DNA of 64,000 bases from Actinopolyspora xinjiangensis (GCF_900104475.1 NZ_FNJR01000008.1:1-64000), one strand, 5' to 3'; positions 37,512-46,943 are shown, counted from the first letter of the stretch. The notes: generated by a model from the sequence alone, not told the origin. Numbers and translations: made by a program.

Positions 37512-39761
37512 ATGGGAGCCCTACAGCTCGTCCTGGGCCTGATCTGTCTTGCCGTGACCGCGGTCGCGGTGGTCATGGTGGTCAGGACCGTTCGACGGAT
37601 GGTGCGGTCCATCCGGCTCGGACAACCGGATCCGAACCGCAAGGGGCCGTTCGGCACCCGGTTCGCCAACATGCTCAAGGAAGTCCTCGGACACACCAGG
37701 ATGCTCAAGTGGAGCCACGTGGGAGTGGCCCACTGGTTCGTCATGGTGGGCTTCGGCGGACTCAGCCTGAGCGTGCTGGTCGCCTACGGCGAAGTGTTCC
37801 ACGCCCCGTTCGAGTTCCCGTGGCTGGGCTCGTTCGGCCCCTGGAACCTGCTCGTCGAGATCCTGGGCGTGACCACCATCCTCGGCGGCATCTGGCTCAG
37901 CGCCATACGCCAGCTCAACCACCCGCGCCGCGCGGGCAGGGTGTCCAGGTTCGCAGGCTCCAACTTCTGGCAGGCCTACTTCGTAGAGGCCGTGGTCGTG
38001 CTCGAGGGCGTGGGCATCATGGGCCTGCGCTCGTTCAAGGTCTCCTCCGACCTGTTCCACGCGCCGGTGTGGTCGGCCCCCGTGAGCTTCGCGCTGGGCA
38101 GCGTGCTGCCCGCCAGCGCGTTCGCGGTCTCGCTGTTCGCCGCGTTCAAGATCCTCTCCGCGATGATCTGGATCATCGTCATCGCCTCGAACATCACCAT
38201 GGGCGTGGCGTGGCACCGGTTCACCGCGTTCTTCAACATCTACTTCAAGCGTGATCCCGAGAGCACCGCGCTGGGCGCGCTGAAGCCGATGATGAGCAAC
38301 GGCGAACCGATCGACTTCGAGGAGGCCGACCCGGACAAGGACGTGTTCGGCGCGGGCCAGGTGGAGGACTTCTCCTGGAAGGGCTGGCTGGACTTCACCA
38401 CCTGCACCGAGTGCGGGCGTTGCCAGTCGCAGTGCCCGGCCTGGAACACGGCCAAGCCGCTCTCGCCGAAGATGCTGATCACCAGCCTGCGCGACCACGC
38501 CCACGCCAAGGCGCCCTACCTGCTGGAGGGCGGCAAGAAGGACATGGCCGGTGACGAGGTCGGCATCACCGGTGAGGACTCGGACGAGCGCCTGGCCAAG
38601 ATCGACGCACTGGCCCTGGCCGAGTCGGAGAAACCGCTGGTGGGCGGCCCCGAGGAAGCCGGGATCATCGACCCCGAGGTGCTGTGGGCCTGCACCAGCT
38701 GCGGCGCCTGCGTGGAGCAGTGCCCGGTGGACATCGAGCACGTCGACCACATCGTCGACATGCGGCGTTACCAGGTGATGATCGAGTCGAACTTCCCCAC
38801 CGAGCTGGGCGGGATGTTCAAGAACCTGGAGAACAAGGGCAACCCGTGGGGCCAGAACAACTCGGACCGGCTGGCCTGGACCAAGGACCTCGACTTCGAG
38901 GTCCCGGTGTTCGACGGCGAGCTCGACGAGGACGTCGAGTACCTGTTCTGGGTCGGCTGCGCGGGCGCGTTCGAGGACCGCGCGAAGAAGACGACACAGG
39001 CGGTCGCCGAGCTGCTGCACATCGCCGGGGTGAACTACACGGTGCTGGGCCCGGACGAGGGCTGCACCGGTGACCCGGCACGCCGCGCGGGCAACGAGTT
39101 CCTGTTCCAGATGCTGGCGGAGCAGAACGTGGAGACGCTGAACTCGGTGTTCGAGGGACGCGAGCCGAGCAAGCGCAAGATCGTCGCCACCTGTGCGCAC
39201 TGCTTCAACAGCCTGGCCAACGAGTACGGCCAGCTGGGCGGCAACTACGAGGTGGTGCACCACACGCAGCTGCTCAACCGGCTGGTACGCGAGAAGCGGC
39301 TGGTTCCGGTGGCCCCGGTCGCCGAGGACGTCACCTACCACGACCCCTGCTACATCGGCAGGCACAACAAGGTCTACGAGCCGCCGCGTGACCTGGTCAA
39401 CGCCTCGGGCGCCTCGTTCCGCGAGATGCCCCGCCACGCCGACCGCGCGATGTGCTGCGGCGCGGGCGGTGCCCGGATGTGGATGGAGGAGCGCACCGGC
39501 AAGCGCATCAACCTCGACCGTGTGGACGAAGCGCTGGGTACCGCCTCCTCGAAGGTCGCCACCGGCTGCCCGTTCTGCAAGGTCATGCTCACCGACGGGA
39601 TGACCACCCGACAGAACGAGGAGGTGGCCTCGGAGAACGTCGAGGTGCTCGACGTCGCGCAGCTGCTGCTGCAGTCGGTCAAGCGCGGCACCGACGGTGG
39701 CGGCGATGGCGGCACCCAGGACTCGGGCGGTGTCGCCGCGAGCGCCGAGACCAGCGGCTGA
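37512..39761 (+). CDS. EtfD-like Fe-S membrane oxidoreductase (HdrD/GlpC-type)
   Basis: 749 residues. N-terminal membrane domain with about five helices (residues ~1-240) resembling NarI-type b-heme subunits; two 4Fe-4S clusters in a ferredoxin-like segment (CTECGRCQSQCP ~residue 298 and CTSCGACVEQCP ~residue 395); then two CCG/cysteine-rich domains (GCAGAFED...; YHDPCYIGRHN...AMCCGAGGARMW, ending GCPFCKVML). This is the layout of mycobacterial Rv0338c/EtfD, which passes electrons from ETF (fatty-acid beta-oxidation) to menaquinone. AGGAGGCC is eight bases before the ATG. The tail after ~715 is Gly/Asp-rich and disordered. Confidence 0.9.
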   Translation: MGALQLVLGLICLAVTAVAVVMVVRTVRRMVRSIRLGQPDPNRKGPFGTRFANMLKEVLGHTRMLKWSHVGVAHWFVMVGFGGLSLSVLVAYGEVFHAPFEFPWLGSFGPWNLLVEILGVTTILGGIWLSAIRQLNHPRRAGRVSRFAGSNFWQAYFVEAVVVLEGVGIMGLRSFKVSSDLFHAPVWSAPVSFALGSVLPASAFAVSLFAAFKILSAMIWIIVIASNITMGVAWHRFTAFFNIYFKRDPESTALGALKPMMSNGEPIDFEEADPDKDVFGAGQVEDFSWKGWLDFTTCTECGRCQSQCPAWNTAKPLSPKMLITSLRDHAHAKAPYLLEGGKKDMAGDEVGITGEDSDERLAKIDALALAESEKPLVGGPEEAGIIDPEVLWACTSCGACVEQCPVDIEHVDHIVDMRRYQVMIESNFPTELGGMFKNLENKGNPWGQNNSDRLAWTKDLDFEVPVFDGELDEDVEYLFWVGCAGAFEDRAKKTTQAVAELLHIAGVNYTVLGPDEGCTGDPARRAGNEFLFQMLAEQNVETLNSVFEGREPSKRKIVATCAHCFNSLANEYGQLGGNYEVVHHTQLLNRLVREKRLVPVAPVAEDVTYHDPCYIGRHNKVYEPPRDLVNASGASFREMPRHADRAMCCGAGGARMWMEERTGKRINLDRVDEALGTASSKVATGCPFCKVMLTDGMTTRQNEEVASENVEVLDVAQLLLQSVKRGTDGGGDGGTQDSGGVAASAETSG

Positions 39762-39841
39762 GCGAGGCCGTAGTCCCCTCACGGGGTGGCGTTCCCCTGC
39801 TCGGGCCCGAGTTCCCGGCCAGGGGCTTTCGTTCGGCGAAC

Positions 39842-39876
39842 GGGGCCGGATTCCCATTCGGGGGTCCGGCCCCTTT
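39842..39876 (+). terminator. Intrinsic-type terminator after the EtfD-like gene
   Basis: GGGGCCGGA (39842-39850) and TCCGGCCCC (39865-39873) form a perfect 9-bp stem with a 14-base loop, followed by TTT. Located 80 bases past the stop. Confidence 0.7.
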
Positions 39877-40004
39877 CGTGAGCGGCCCCGTCCGCTGTCC
39901 GATGCTGTTTCCTGTCCGGCTCCCGTACCGCACCGGCCAGTTACCGCACTGCCCCTTCGCTGTCCGCTTTCGTTCGGCGGAGCAGCTCCGTTCCTCCCCG
40001 CGTA

Positions 40005-40085
40005 CATTTCGCGAGGGATCGACACCGTACCGGGAACGGCCGAACCGCTCCGCACCCCCACGCGACGACTTCGCGAGGGATCGAC
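40005..40085. repeat. Dispersed motif, pair D
   Basis: CATTTCGCGAGGGATCGACACC (40005-40026) and CGACTTCGCGAGGGATCGAC (40066-40085) share TTCGCGAGGGATCGAC. Related to the window-wide motif. Located in the 331-bp intergenic region after the EtfD-like gene; the rest of that region holds the terminator and no gene. Confidence 0.5.
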
Positions 40086-40092
40086 TCTCCCG

Positions 40093-40956
40093 TCACTCCG
40101 GAACGGCGGTGAGCACCAGCGGGGTGGTGACGCCGTGGCGAGCACCGAGATCGGACAGGAAACCGGCGAGCCATCCCAGGGCGTCCAGCGACCACTCGGC
40201 CAGGGTGCCGTGGAAGGTCGTCCGGTGCAGCGGCGGCCCGTTCCAGAGGTGGTCCCCGAACGGCGGTCGCACCGCCAGCGGGTCGTGCCCGGCCGGGGAG
40301 TGCGAGTGGCACGTGAACACCCGCTGGTCCAGCCGGTTGATCCGCTCCCGGAGCCGGGGGGCCGCAGCGGGTAGGGAAGGGTCCTGTCCGCTGTCCAGCG
40401 TGACCCGCACCGGGAGCTCGGCCCGGAAGGAACCGTCGGCGAACCAGTCGGCGGTGAACAACGAGGGCGGCATCCTGGAGGCGGCGGGGTCGAGGCAGTG
40501 GACGGGCAGCAGAAGCTGCACCGCGCGCAGCCGCGGGGTGCCGAGCCGTGCCACCGCATCACCAGCGCAGCGCAGGAAGGGCTGCGCCGGTATCGGGCGT
40601 TCACCCGATGGCGGTCGCATCCCCGCCTGGAACCACGCGACCAGCGGCACCTCGGGGTCGGCGAGCGGGTGCTCCTCCCCGGCGTCGTTCATGCTCCACA
40701 GGCCCGGCGCGCCGACCTGTCTCATATCCGTGAGCTGCCCGTCGGCGGCCCGCCGGGCACTCGTGCCGATGTCGTGGAGCCAGCCCATGGCGTGCGACCT
40801 GGCGTGGAACAGGGCGTAGAGGTCCCGCTCCGCGTCCGGGTCCCGCCACGGATGCGGCTCCAGCTCGCCGTACAGTGCGGCGAACACGGTGCCCTCGGGA
40901 CCGGAGGTGCCCGGTGCCACACCGGGACGGGGCTCTTCTTCACCGCTGCTGGTCAA
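40093..40956 (-). CDS. Hypothetical protein
   Basis: 287 residues from an ATG at 40956. No signal peptide or membrane helix. His- and Trp-rich segments (SHAMGWLHDIGTSARRAADG, TFHGTLAEWSLDALGWLAGF) and a balanced composition support a real soluble protein. No family recognised. The segment after the N-terminus resembles actinomycete proteins of unknown function found near regulators. It is followed on the same strand, after divergent spacing of only 9 bp, by a secreted protein's stop, so it may be the second gene of a two-gene unit. Function not assigned. Confidence 0.7.
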   Translation of the reverse strand: MTSSGEEEPRPGVAPGTSGPEGTVFAALYGELEPHPWRDPDAERDLYALFHARSHAMGWLHDIGTSARRAADGQLTDMRQVGAPGLWSMNDAGEEHPLADPEVPLVAWFQAGMRPPSGERPIPAQPFLRCAGDAVARLGTPRLRAVQLLLPVHCLDPAASRMPPSLFTADWFADGSFRAELPVRVTLDSGQDPSLPAAAPRLRERINRLDQRVFTCHSHSPAGHDPLAVRPPFGDHLWNGPPLHRTTFHGTLAEWSLDALGWLAGFLSDLGARHGVTTPLVLTAVPE

Positions 40957-40965
40957 TCGATCCCC

Positions 40966-41682
40966 TCAGCCGAAGACCCGGCAGTTCACGTCGGCCTCCC
41001 TCGTGGAAACCCCGGGATTGTCGACCTCCCAGTTCACGTCGACGTCGACGTGAGCACGCCACGAGGTCCTCTCGAAGGAGTCGCAGCTCTCGCGGACGTT
41101 GAGCCACCTGCTGCTGCTACGACCGGGTTTCTGGTTGCCGTTGGTGTCGCACGCCTTCCGGCGCCAAGTGTTGTCGGTGTACCACTCGTACAGGCAGGCC
41201 GTCACCGTCGCCCTGTCGTTGTCGCAGTCGCCCTGGTACCACCAGGCGTGGGCGGAGACGTCGGTGCGGTTGCCCGACAGGTGCGGGTTGTCCGAGTCGG
41301 CCACGGGGTTGCATCCGATCCGCGCCCCGGCAGGACCGTCCGCTCCGGCGGGCCGCGTTCCGGGTTCCTCGGGCCACCACCCACTGGTGTCGGCGCCGGA
41401 AGGCGCCACGGAGGGCACGGCGTCGGGCTCGACCGCCTGATGGGGCTCCGTTTTGATGACCTTCGGAGGGAGGTCCGGCTCGTCGGTGCCGTCCGCCGCC
41501 GCCCTCGAAACGGGGACCGTCCCCGATGCCCGGTCAGCGAACGGCGACGGGGTGGTCGCCATCGCCGAAGGCGCGAGCACGACGACGAGGGCCAGCGTCG
41601 AGGCCAGCGCCGTGCTCCACCGCCGGGAGAACACGGACACAGTGGACGCGCTGTTCAGGGGCGAACGATGTTCGTGGTGCAC
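40966..41682 (-). CDS. Secreted hypothetical protein
   Basis: 238 residues from GTG 41682 (AAGGA six bases upstream). A long Sec signal peptide (RRWSTALASTLALVVVLAPS, cut near AMA-TTP at ~residue 42) is followed by a Pro/Asp/Glu-rich linker and a C-terminal domain with six spaced cysteines (GCNPVADS, GDCDNDRATVTACLYEW, RRKACDTNG, RESCDSF, VNCRVFG), indicating an extracellular disulfide-bonded fold. Family not recognised. It lies 9 bp before the hypothetical gene on the same strand, and the two are probably cotranscribed. Confidence 0.8.
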   Translation of the reverse strand: MHHEHRSPLNSASTVSVFSRRWSTALASTLALVVVLAPSAMATTPSPFADRASGTVPVSRAAADGTDEPDLPPKVIKTEPHQAVEPDAVPSVAPSGADTSGWWPEEPGTRPAGADGPAGARIGCNPVADSDNPHLSGNRTDVSAHAWWYQGDCDNDRATVTACLYEWYTDNTWRRKACDTNGNQKPGRSSSRWLNVRESCDSFERTSWRAHVDVDVNWEVDNPGVSTREADVNCRVFG

Positions 41683-42078
41683 GATCGGTCCTTCCGAGAC
41701 ACGTACCGCGGGACAGGGACTGTGCACAGCGATACCTCTCGCCGACCACCGGGCGGTCCTGCCCGTGCGGGGAGAGGCTGTTCCAGCCTGCCGCGCGAAA
41801 CGGCACCAGCGCCATTCACTGATCGTGTAAAAAAGCCGCGCTTCGTGTTCGATCGACACCGGCGAGAAACGCGGCCTCCCGGGAGAGTGACCGGCTGCGC
41901 CCGCGGGAGCCCCAGCTCGCGGCGGCCGTGCGGTAGGCCGGGGCGCTCCCGAGGATCGGGGGCCGAGAGGCTGCTGGACGAGCTGACAAGCACAGCCGCG
42001 TCGCTGCCGCCCTCCCCGATGGGGTGAAAGATCGTCGCGAAACCCCACACCGTCGACCGCTCGCGGCAGGCTCGGGGT
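41683..42078. other. Divergent intergenic region, no gene seen
   Basis: Between the secreted protein and the Uma2 gene. A short AT-rich patch (TGATCGTGTAAAAAAGCCGCG, about 41820-41838) may be promoter. GGGGTATGAG precedes the Uma2 start. No repeat or hairpin of note. Confidence 0.4.
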
Positions 42079-42717
42079 ATGAGTACCGTGGTGGCCGAAG
42101 GGGTGATACCTGTGGCCGCACCTGCCCACGACACCGGCGCGTTCGACCCACTCGTCGAGCTGCGCGGCGTCTGGACCCCCGATCTCGCCGACCGGTACCT
42201 GCCGATTCCCGGAATGCCACCGGTGAAGTACGAGTGCCAGGACGGACACCTGATCGTGAGCCCCTACGAAGGTTCGGCCAACACATACGCCGCTTACCGA
42301 ATGCTTACCCTCATGGAACCCCCGGCCAGAGGATTGGGGTGCCGAGTTTATCCGACGCTGAACGTTCAGCTGGGCATCAATCGCTGGATCCAGCCCGATT
42401 TCGCGGTGCTGCGCGAACCGGCGCTTGGACGGGTGTGGATACCCGCCACCCAAGCTCTGCTCGTGGGCGAGTGCGTCTCGCCGTCCAGTCGCGTGGCCGA
42501 CCGGATCGACAAACCCGCCATGTGCGCCGAGGCGGGCATCGAGTACTTCATGCGCGTGGAGGTCTCCTACGCCAAGAACCACGCCGAGATCACACTGCTG
42601 CGGCTCGGTGACGAGGGCGTCTACGAGGTGCACGCCAAGGCGCTGGCGGGCGACACCTTCGAGACGCGAGAGCCGTTTCCGCTCTCCTTCGACCCCGCCG
42701 AACTGCTGGAGGACTGA
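42079..42717 (+). CDS. Uma2-family (DUF820) PD-(D/E)xK-type protein
   Basis: 212 residues. The restriction-endonuclease-like core of the Uma2/DUF820 family is visible: QPDFAVLRE supplies the catalytic Asp (~residue 114), ALLVGECVSPSSRVADRIDK supplies Glu and Lys (~residues 130-150), and MCAEAGIEYFMRVE follows. The family is heavily expanded in actinomycetes and cyanobacteria; nuclease activity is presumed, physiological role unknown. The active-site residues look intact. It stands alone upstream of a DUF397/Scr1 pair read from the other strand. Confidence 0.88.
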   Translation: MSTVVAEGVIPVAAPAHDTGAFDPLVELRGVWTPDLADRYLPIPGMPPVKYECQDGHLIVSPYEGSANTYAAYRMLTLMEPPARGLGCRVYPTLNVQLGINRWIQPDFAVLREPALGRVWIPATQALLVGECVSPSSRVADRIDKPAMCAEAGIEYFMRVEVSYAKNHAEITLLRLGDEGVYEVHAKALAGDTFETREPFPLSFDPAELLED

Positions 42718-42798
42718 GGCGGCGAGTGGAAGAACCCGCCGCCACTGCGGTTCTCAGCACAGTGGTTGTCAGCACTTCGATTTTTAGCGCAGCGGTTC

Positions 42799-42993
42799 TC
42801 AGCGCAGGCTGGCGAGGAAGGACGCCCAGGCGCGCTGGTCGAAGGCGAGCACCGCGCCGTCCGGCACCTTGGAGTCCCGCACCGCCACGGCGGGCCCCGC
42901 GAAGGCGACCTCGACGCAGTTCCCCCCAGCACCGTTGTTGCCGCTGCGACTACTCTTCCGCCATCCGTCGTTGGAGACGTCCACCGTCGACAT
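42799..42993 (-). CDS. DUF397 protein
   Basis: 64 residues. Canonical DUF397 pattern: GWRKSSRSGNNGAGGNCVEVA then VAVRDSKVPDGAVLAF and W-x-S-F-L-x-x-L-R at the end. In Streptomyces, DUF397 proteins act with an adjacent Scr1-type XRE regulator, as BldB/WhiJ-like pairs. Here it follows the XRE gene by 9 bp, the usual order. Probably modulates the DNA-binding partner. Confidence 0.94.
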   Translation of the reverse strand: MSTVDVSNDGWRKSSRSGNNGAGGNCVEVAFAGPAVAVRDSKVPDGAVLAFDQRAWASFLASLR

Positions 42994-43002
42994 GGCGCCT
43001 CC

Positions 43003-43857
43003 TCAGAGCTTCTCAGCGACTTTCTTGATCAGCTTCACGGACTCTTGGAAGTCTAGTGCGCTCGACCGTAGATCCTCAAACAGGAGTCTACCGGCCCTGA
43101 CCTCGGACGCCTTCTCCACGTGCAGCGAGCCCGTCGGGTACTCGACGTAGAGCACTTCCGGATCGGCTGGTTCGGCGAACTCCAGAAGCGTGAACGCACC
43201 GTTCATCGCACAGTGTGCACCGCTTCCCAGTGGCAGAACCTGCAACTCGACAGTGGGCATCTCCGCGCATTCGGCAAGGTGAACCACCTGTTCGTACATC
43301 ACTCTCCGCTCCCCGACAGTCCGCCAGAGAGCCGCTTCGTCCACCACAGCACGGAGTTCGAGCGGATTCTCGACATCGGTCAAACGTTGCCGCCGAATCA
43401 TTCGAACAGCGAGATCGTTACGGATCTGCTCCGGTGACGCGCCGATGCGGCCACTCTGGAAAAGCGCTCGCGCGTAGTCCTCGGTCTGCAACAAACCGGG
43501 CACAGTCGTCACCTGAAAGTCCCGAACGAAGCACGCCTCGGTCTCCAGGTCCACGTAGCCGCGATCCTCCACGCCGTAGGCCCGCCACCAGCCGCGTTCC
43601 CTGGCGGCTCTGGCCAGGTCCAGCAGCTCGGGGTCCCGGATGTCGTAGAGGTCCATCATGGATCTGGCCTCGTGCACCGAGGTGATCACATCGCCGTTCT
43701 CCTTGCGGCTCAGCGCGCTGGTGGACATGTCCAGCTCGCAGGCCGCGTGCTCCTGGGTCAGCCCGGCCCGCTCCCGCAGATACCGGATCCTGCGTGCGAG
43801 CCTGCGGCGCCGGAACGTGGGGCTGGTGCGAACCACCGCAAAAGACCTCCCCGACAA
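43003..43857 (-). CDS. Scr1/WhiJ-type XRE regulator (HTH + DUF5753)
   Basis: 284 residues. N-terminal Cro/C1 helix-turn-helix (RYLRERAGLTQEHAACELDM then STSALSRKENGDV, residues ~28-60) followed by the ~180-residue DUF5753 effector domain, recognisable by FQVTTVPGLLQTEDYARALF (~residue 115) and YVEYPTGSLHVEKASEV near the end. Partner of the DUF397 gene immediately downstream. Such pairs are developmental or antibiotic-related regulators in actinomycetes; the target is unknown. Confidence 0.94.
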   Translation of the reverse strand: MSGRSFAVVRTSPTFRRRRLARRIRYLRERAGLTQEHAACELDMSTSALSRKENGDVITSVHEARSMMDLYDIRDPELLDLARAARERGWWRAYGVEDRGYVDLETEACFVRDFQVTTVPGLLQTEDYARALFQSGRIGASPEQIRNDLAVRMIRRQRLTDVENPLELRAVVDEAALWRTVGERRVMYEQVVHLAECAEMPTVELQVLPLGSGAHCAMNGAFTLLEFAEPADPEVLYVEYPTGSLHVEKASEVRAGRLLFEDLRSSALDFQESVKLIKKVAEKL

Positions 43858-43968
43858 CGGTCGTGACCCACACCATGATCCCAGCGGGAATCCGTGATCG
43901 GGATTCCCGCATCCGGTGATCCCGCCGCACGGCCTCCCGATGGGCGATTCCCGTTCGGACAGTGCTCG

Positions 43969-44208
43969 GTGAAACGGCTACCTTTCGAGGAGGTTCACGT
44001 GGTCCCGAACGTTTTCGGCCTCGCCCGGCAGGACGACACCGGCAGGCCCGACCCGGATTCGGTGCTGTTGTGGGGAATGGAAACCGCCGACGGCGCGATC
44101 CTGTACTGGCAGGAGGGCGGTCGCAGCCAGTTCGCGGTGTTCGAGAACGCCGATCGCGCGGCCGAACGCTTCGGCCCGCTGTTCGACCTGGTGCTCTACC
44201 GGCCGTGA
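43969..44208 (+). CDS. Small hypothetical protein
   Basis: 79 residues from GTG 43969; an upstream ATG at 43894 gives a low-complexity extension and is less likely. Composition is that of a soluble alpha/beta protein (LLWGMETADGAILYWQEGGR, then FAVFENADRAAERFGPLFDL). It is divergent from the Scr1-type regulator. No family recognised. The weak ribosome-binding site leaves the start uncertain. Confidence 0.6.
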   Translation: MKRLPFEEVHVVPNVFGLARQDDTGRPDPDSVLLWGMETADGAILYWQEGGRSQFAVFENADRAAERFGPLFDLVLYRP

Positions 44209-44225
44209 CTCCCACGCCGCCGCCC

Positions 44226-44300
44226 GGCGATCTCGCGAGAAATCGACACCCGGTCCCACAGCGCCACCTCGCCGCCCCGCGATCTCGCGAGAAGCTCACG
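44226..44300. repeat. Dispersed motif, pair E
   Basis: GGCGATCTCGCGAGAAATCGACA (44226-44248) and CGCGATCTCGCGAGAAGCTCAC (44279-44300) share CGATCTCGCGAGAA, the clearest form of the dispersed motif. They lie in the 123-bp space between convergent genes. Confidence 0.6.
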
Positions 44301-44331
44301 CCCGGGCGGCGGGCTCAGTCGGCCACCGAGC

Positions 44332-45192
44332 TCAGGAATCCCGATCCACCGCCGCCGTGTGCCGCAGGATCGCCTCGGACAGCGGTTCGAGCACCGCGCC
44401 GCTGAGCGCATGGCCCATGCCGGGGACGAGCACCCGGTGGCTTCGGCCGATCACCGTCTCCAGGTGCTCGGCGTGCGGTGGCGGGTTGACCGGGTCCGCC
44501 GGGGCCTCGATGACCAGGGTCGGGGTCGTGACCGACGCCAACTCGGCCGCACGGTCGAGGCCGCCGACCTCGGCTCGCGCGTGTGCGGTGTCGGCGACGT
44601 GGGTTCCGGCGTGCTCGGCCAGACGCTGCTCCAGGGCCCGGAACTCCTCGGGATCGAACGGCAGGACGTCGCCGTTGAGCATCCACCAGTGCTCGACGCG
44701 CCAGGCGAGCTCATCGGCGGGGTCGCGCTCCTCGCCCATCCGCTGCCACAGATCCAGGATTCGGGAGTCGGGCCCCGGCAGCTCACCGGACTCGGGCAGC
44801 ACTCCTCCCAACGCCGAGGTCGCGAAGACGGTCGCGCTGCGCAGCCGATCCGGGTGGTCGAGCAGCAGCAACTGGACCAGGATGCCGCCCAGCGACATGC
44901 CCACCACGTGAGCCCGGTCGATGCCGAAGGCGTCGAGCACCGCCACCGCGTCCTCCGCCAGGTCGGTGATCGCGTACGGAGCGACGTCGAAAGCCCGCGA
45001 CGACCGGCCGGTGTCGCGGTGGTCGTAGCGGATCACCCGGTGCCGACTCGCCAGACGTTCCAGCAGCGGCTCGGGCCAGGCCATGCCGCTGTAATTCGCC
45101 CCCATGATCAACAGCAGCGGCGGGGCATCCGCATCACCCCGCTCCTCCGCCCAGAGCTCGTAGTCCGGGCCGACCGTCACCGTGTGCCGCAC
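44332..45192 (-). CDS. Alpha/beta hydrolase
   Basis: 286 residues from GTG 45192. Fold motifs: oxyanion region LLLIMGANYSGMAW (~residue 25), nucleophile elbow HVVGMSLGGIL (~residue 95, Ser nucleophile), acid in APADPVNPP and catalytic His in GMGHALSG near the C-terminus. The pattern fits serine hydrolases of the RsbQ/aclacinomycin-methylesterase (RdmC)-like group, with the extended cap around residues 125-205. Substrate unknown. Upstream is the sugar porter gene with a strong terminator between them, so it is transcribed alone. Confidence 0.85.
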   Translation of the reverse strand: MRHTVTVGPDYELWAEERGDADAPPLLLIMGANYSGMAWPEPLLERLASRHRVIRYDHRDTGRSSRAFDVAPYAITDLAEDAVAVLDAFGIDRAHVVGMSLGGILVQLLLLDHPDRLRSATVFATSALGGVLPESGELPGPDSRILDLWQRMGEERDPADELAWRVEHWWMLNGDVLPFDPEEFRALEQRLAEHAGTHVADTAHARAEVGGLDRAAELASVTTPTLVIEAPADPVNPPPHAEHLETVIGRSHRVLVPGMGHALSGAVLEPLSEAILRHTAAVDRDS

Positions 45193-45383
45193 AGCGGCAC
45201 AACCTACGACGCCCCGCCGGGGCCGTCCACTGAATTTCCCCACGACACGCCGAGAGGCCGGGGCGAACACGGCAGCGGCGGCGCCACGGACCGTGAGAAG
45301 AAGTGGTCGAGAGACGAAAGGCACGAACGGAGCCGAACCACCTCGCGGAACTCGTCCGCGGCGGCCACCCGCGGACACGCGGC

Positions 45384-45412
45384 GAGGGGCGTCGTGGCGC
45401 ACGACGCCCCTC
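45384..45412 (-). terminator. Perfect 13-bp hairpin after the sugar porter gene
   Basis: GAGGGGCGTCGTG and CACGACGCCCCTC pair perfectly around a three-base loop, 98 bp past the sugar-porter stop on the minus strand. No T-run, typical of actinomycete terminators. Confidence 0.75.
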
Positions 45413-45510
45413 CTCGTTCGATGTGGTTGAGGGAACGACGAAGTACCCGCCGCGAAAGCCGACGGGACTCCGTTCAGCGTGTTCCCTCGACAGACGAAAC
45501 GGAGCTTCCG

Positions 45511-46917
45511 TCAGCTGGTTCCCATCTCCTCCAGGGAGCGCCCCTTGGTCTCCTTGAGGTAGCGCACCACGAAGAACAGCGAGATCAGCGCGAAGGCCGC
45601 GTAGATGAAGTAGGTGACCGGCAGGTTCCAGGCCTGCATGCTCGGGAAGGTCACCGTGACCAGCCAGTTGGCGATCCAGTTGGTCGCCGTGCCGAGGGCC
45701 AGCGCGGCGGCGCGGATGCGTGTCGGGAACATCTCGCCCAGCAGCACCCACATCACGACACCCCAGGACGCGGCGAAGAAGAACACGAAGGCACTCGCCG
45801 AGATCAGCGCCAGGGCACCCCAGGCGAAGGGCAGCGTCGTCTCGCCGTCGACCACGTTGGCGTAGCTGAACGCCCAGCCGGTCAGGGTCAGCGCGATGGT
45901 CATGCCCAGGGAGCCGCCCACCAGCAGCGGCTTGCGGCCGAGCTTGTCGACCAGCGCGATCGCCACGATCGTGCCGATGATGTTCACGATGGAGGTGAAC
46001 AGGCTCAGCAGCAGCGAGTTGCTCTCCTCGACGCCGACGGACTGCCACAGCGTGGAGGAGTAGTAGAAGATCACGTTGATGCCGACGAACTGCTGCAGCG
46101 CGGCGATCGCCATACCCACCCAGACGATGGGCAGCACGCCGAACCTGCCGCGCAGGTCGCTGAGCCTGGTCTTGCGCTCGCCACCGAGAGCGTCCCGGAT
46201 CTCCTGGATCTTGGTGTCCGCGTCGGTGGACTCGATGCGCCGCAGCACCCCACGAGCCTGGTCGATCTTGCCCGCCCGGACGAGGAATCGCGGGGACTCC
46301 GGGATGACCGAGGCGAGGACGAGATAGATCAACGCGGGGACGGCCTCGACGGCCAGCATCCACTGCCAGGTGTCCAGCGGGCCGAGCTGAGCCGAGGCGC
46401 TGCCGCCCGCCGAGGCGGCGAGCGCGTAGTTGACCAGCTGGGAAACCGCGATACCCAGCACGATCGCGAGTTGTTGCAGCGAACCGAGCCTGCCGCGGTA
46501 GGCGGCGGGCGCGACCTCCGCGATGTAGGCGGGGCCGATCATCGAGGCGATGCCGACGGCGACACCACCGACTATTCGCCACCAGGCGAGATCCCAGACC
46601 GTGAAGGGTAGCGCCGAACCGATGGCGCTGATGATGAACAGCACGGCCGCCACCTGCATCACCCTGGTGCGCCCGATCCGGTCGGCTATGCCACCGGCTA
46701 TGGCCGCACCCAGTGCCGATCCGAGCAGCGCCGCGGCGACGGTGACACCGGTCAGTGCCGCGCCGACGCCGAAGTTGTCCTGGATGGCTCCAACCGCACC
46801 GTTGATGACCGAGGTGTCATAGCCGAACAGGAAGCCTCCCAGGGCGGCGGCCCCGGCAATCATCACCACGTGCGCCAGGTGATCGGTGGAACGACCTCTC
46901 GTCTGATCTACCGACAT
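45511..46917 (-). CDS. MFS sugar porter
   Basis: 468 residues, 12 helices. Sugar-porter signatures are intact: GGIADRIGRTRVMQ (loop 2-3), PESPRFLVRAGK (~residue 210) before the central loop, and ETKGRSLEEM at the C-terminus. Close in pattern to XylE/AraE/GalP-like proton symporters. AGGAGT precedes the ATG by seven bases. A 22-bp palindrome is centred 37 bp upstream of the start, where a LacI- or GntR-type operator would sit. The sugar is unknown and no catabolic genes adjoin it. Confidence 0.93.
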   Translation of the reverse strand: MSVDQTRGRSTDHLAHVVMIAGAAALGGFLFGYDTSVINGAVGAIQDNFGVGAALTGVTVAAALLGSALGAAIAGGIADRIGRTRVMQVAAVLFIISAIGSALPFTVWDLAWWRIVGGVAVGIASMIGPAYIAEVAPAAYRGRLGSLQQLAIVLGIAVSQLVNYALAASAGGSASAQLGPLDTWQWMLAVEAVPALIYLVLASVIPESPRFLVRAGKIDQARGVLRRIESTDADTKIQEIRDALGGERKTRLSDLRGRFGVLPIVWVGMAIAALQQFVGINVIFYYSSTLWQSVGVEESNSLLLSLFTSIVNIIGTIVAIALVDKLGRKPLLVGGSLGMTIALTLTGWAFSYANVVDGETTLPFAWGALALISASAFVFFFAASWGVVMWVLLGEMFPTRIRAAALALGTATNWIANWLVTVTFPSMQAWNLPVTYFIYAAFALISLFFVVRYLKETKGRSLEEMGTS

Positions 46918-46943
46918 CGAAGTACTCCTGTGCCCCCGATCGC

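Noticed and set aside
37521-40604. 1027-codon minus-strand open frame
   Set aside because: It is the antisense shadow of the EtfD-like gene, with low-complexity composition and no domain; the plus-strand gene has intact Fe-S and CCG motifs.
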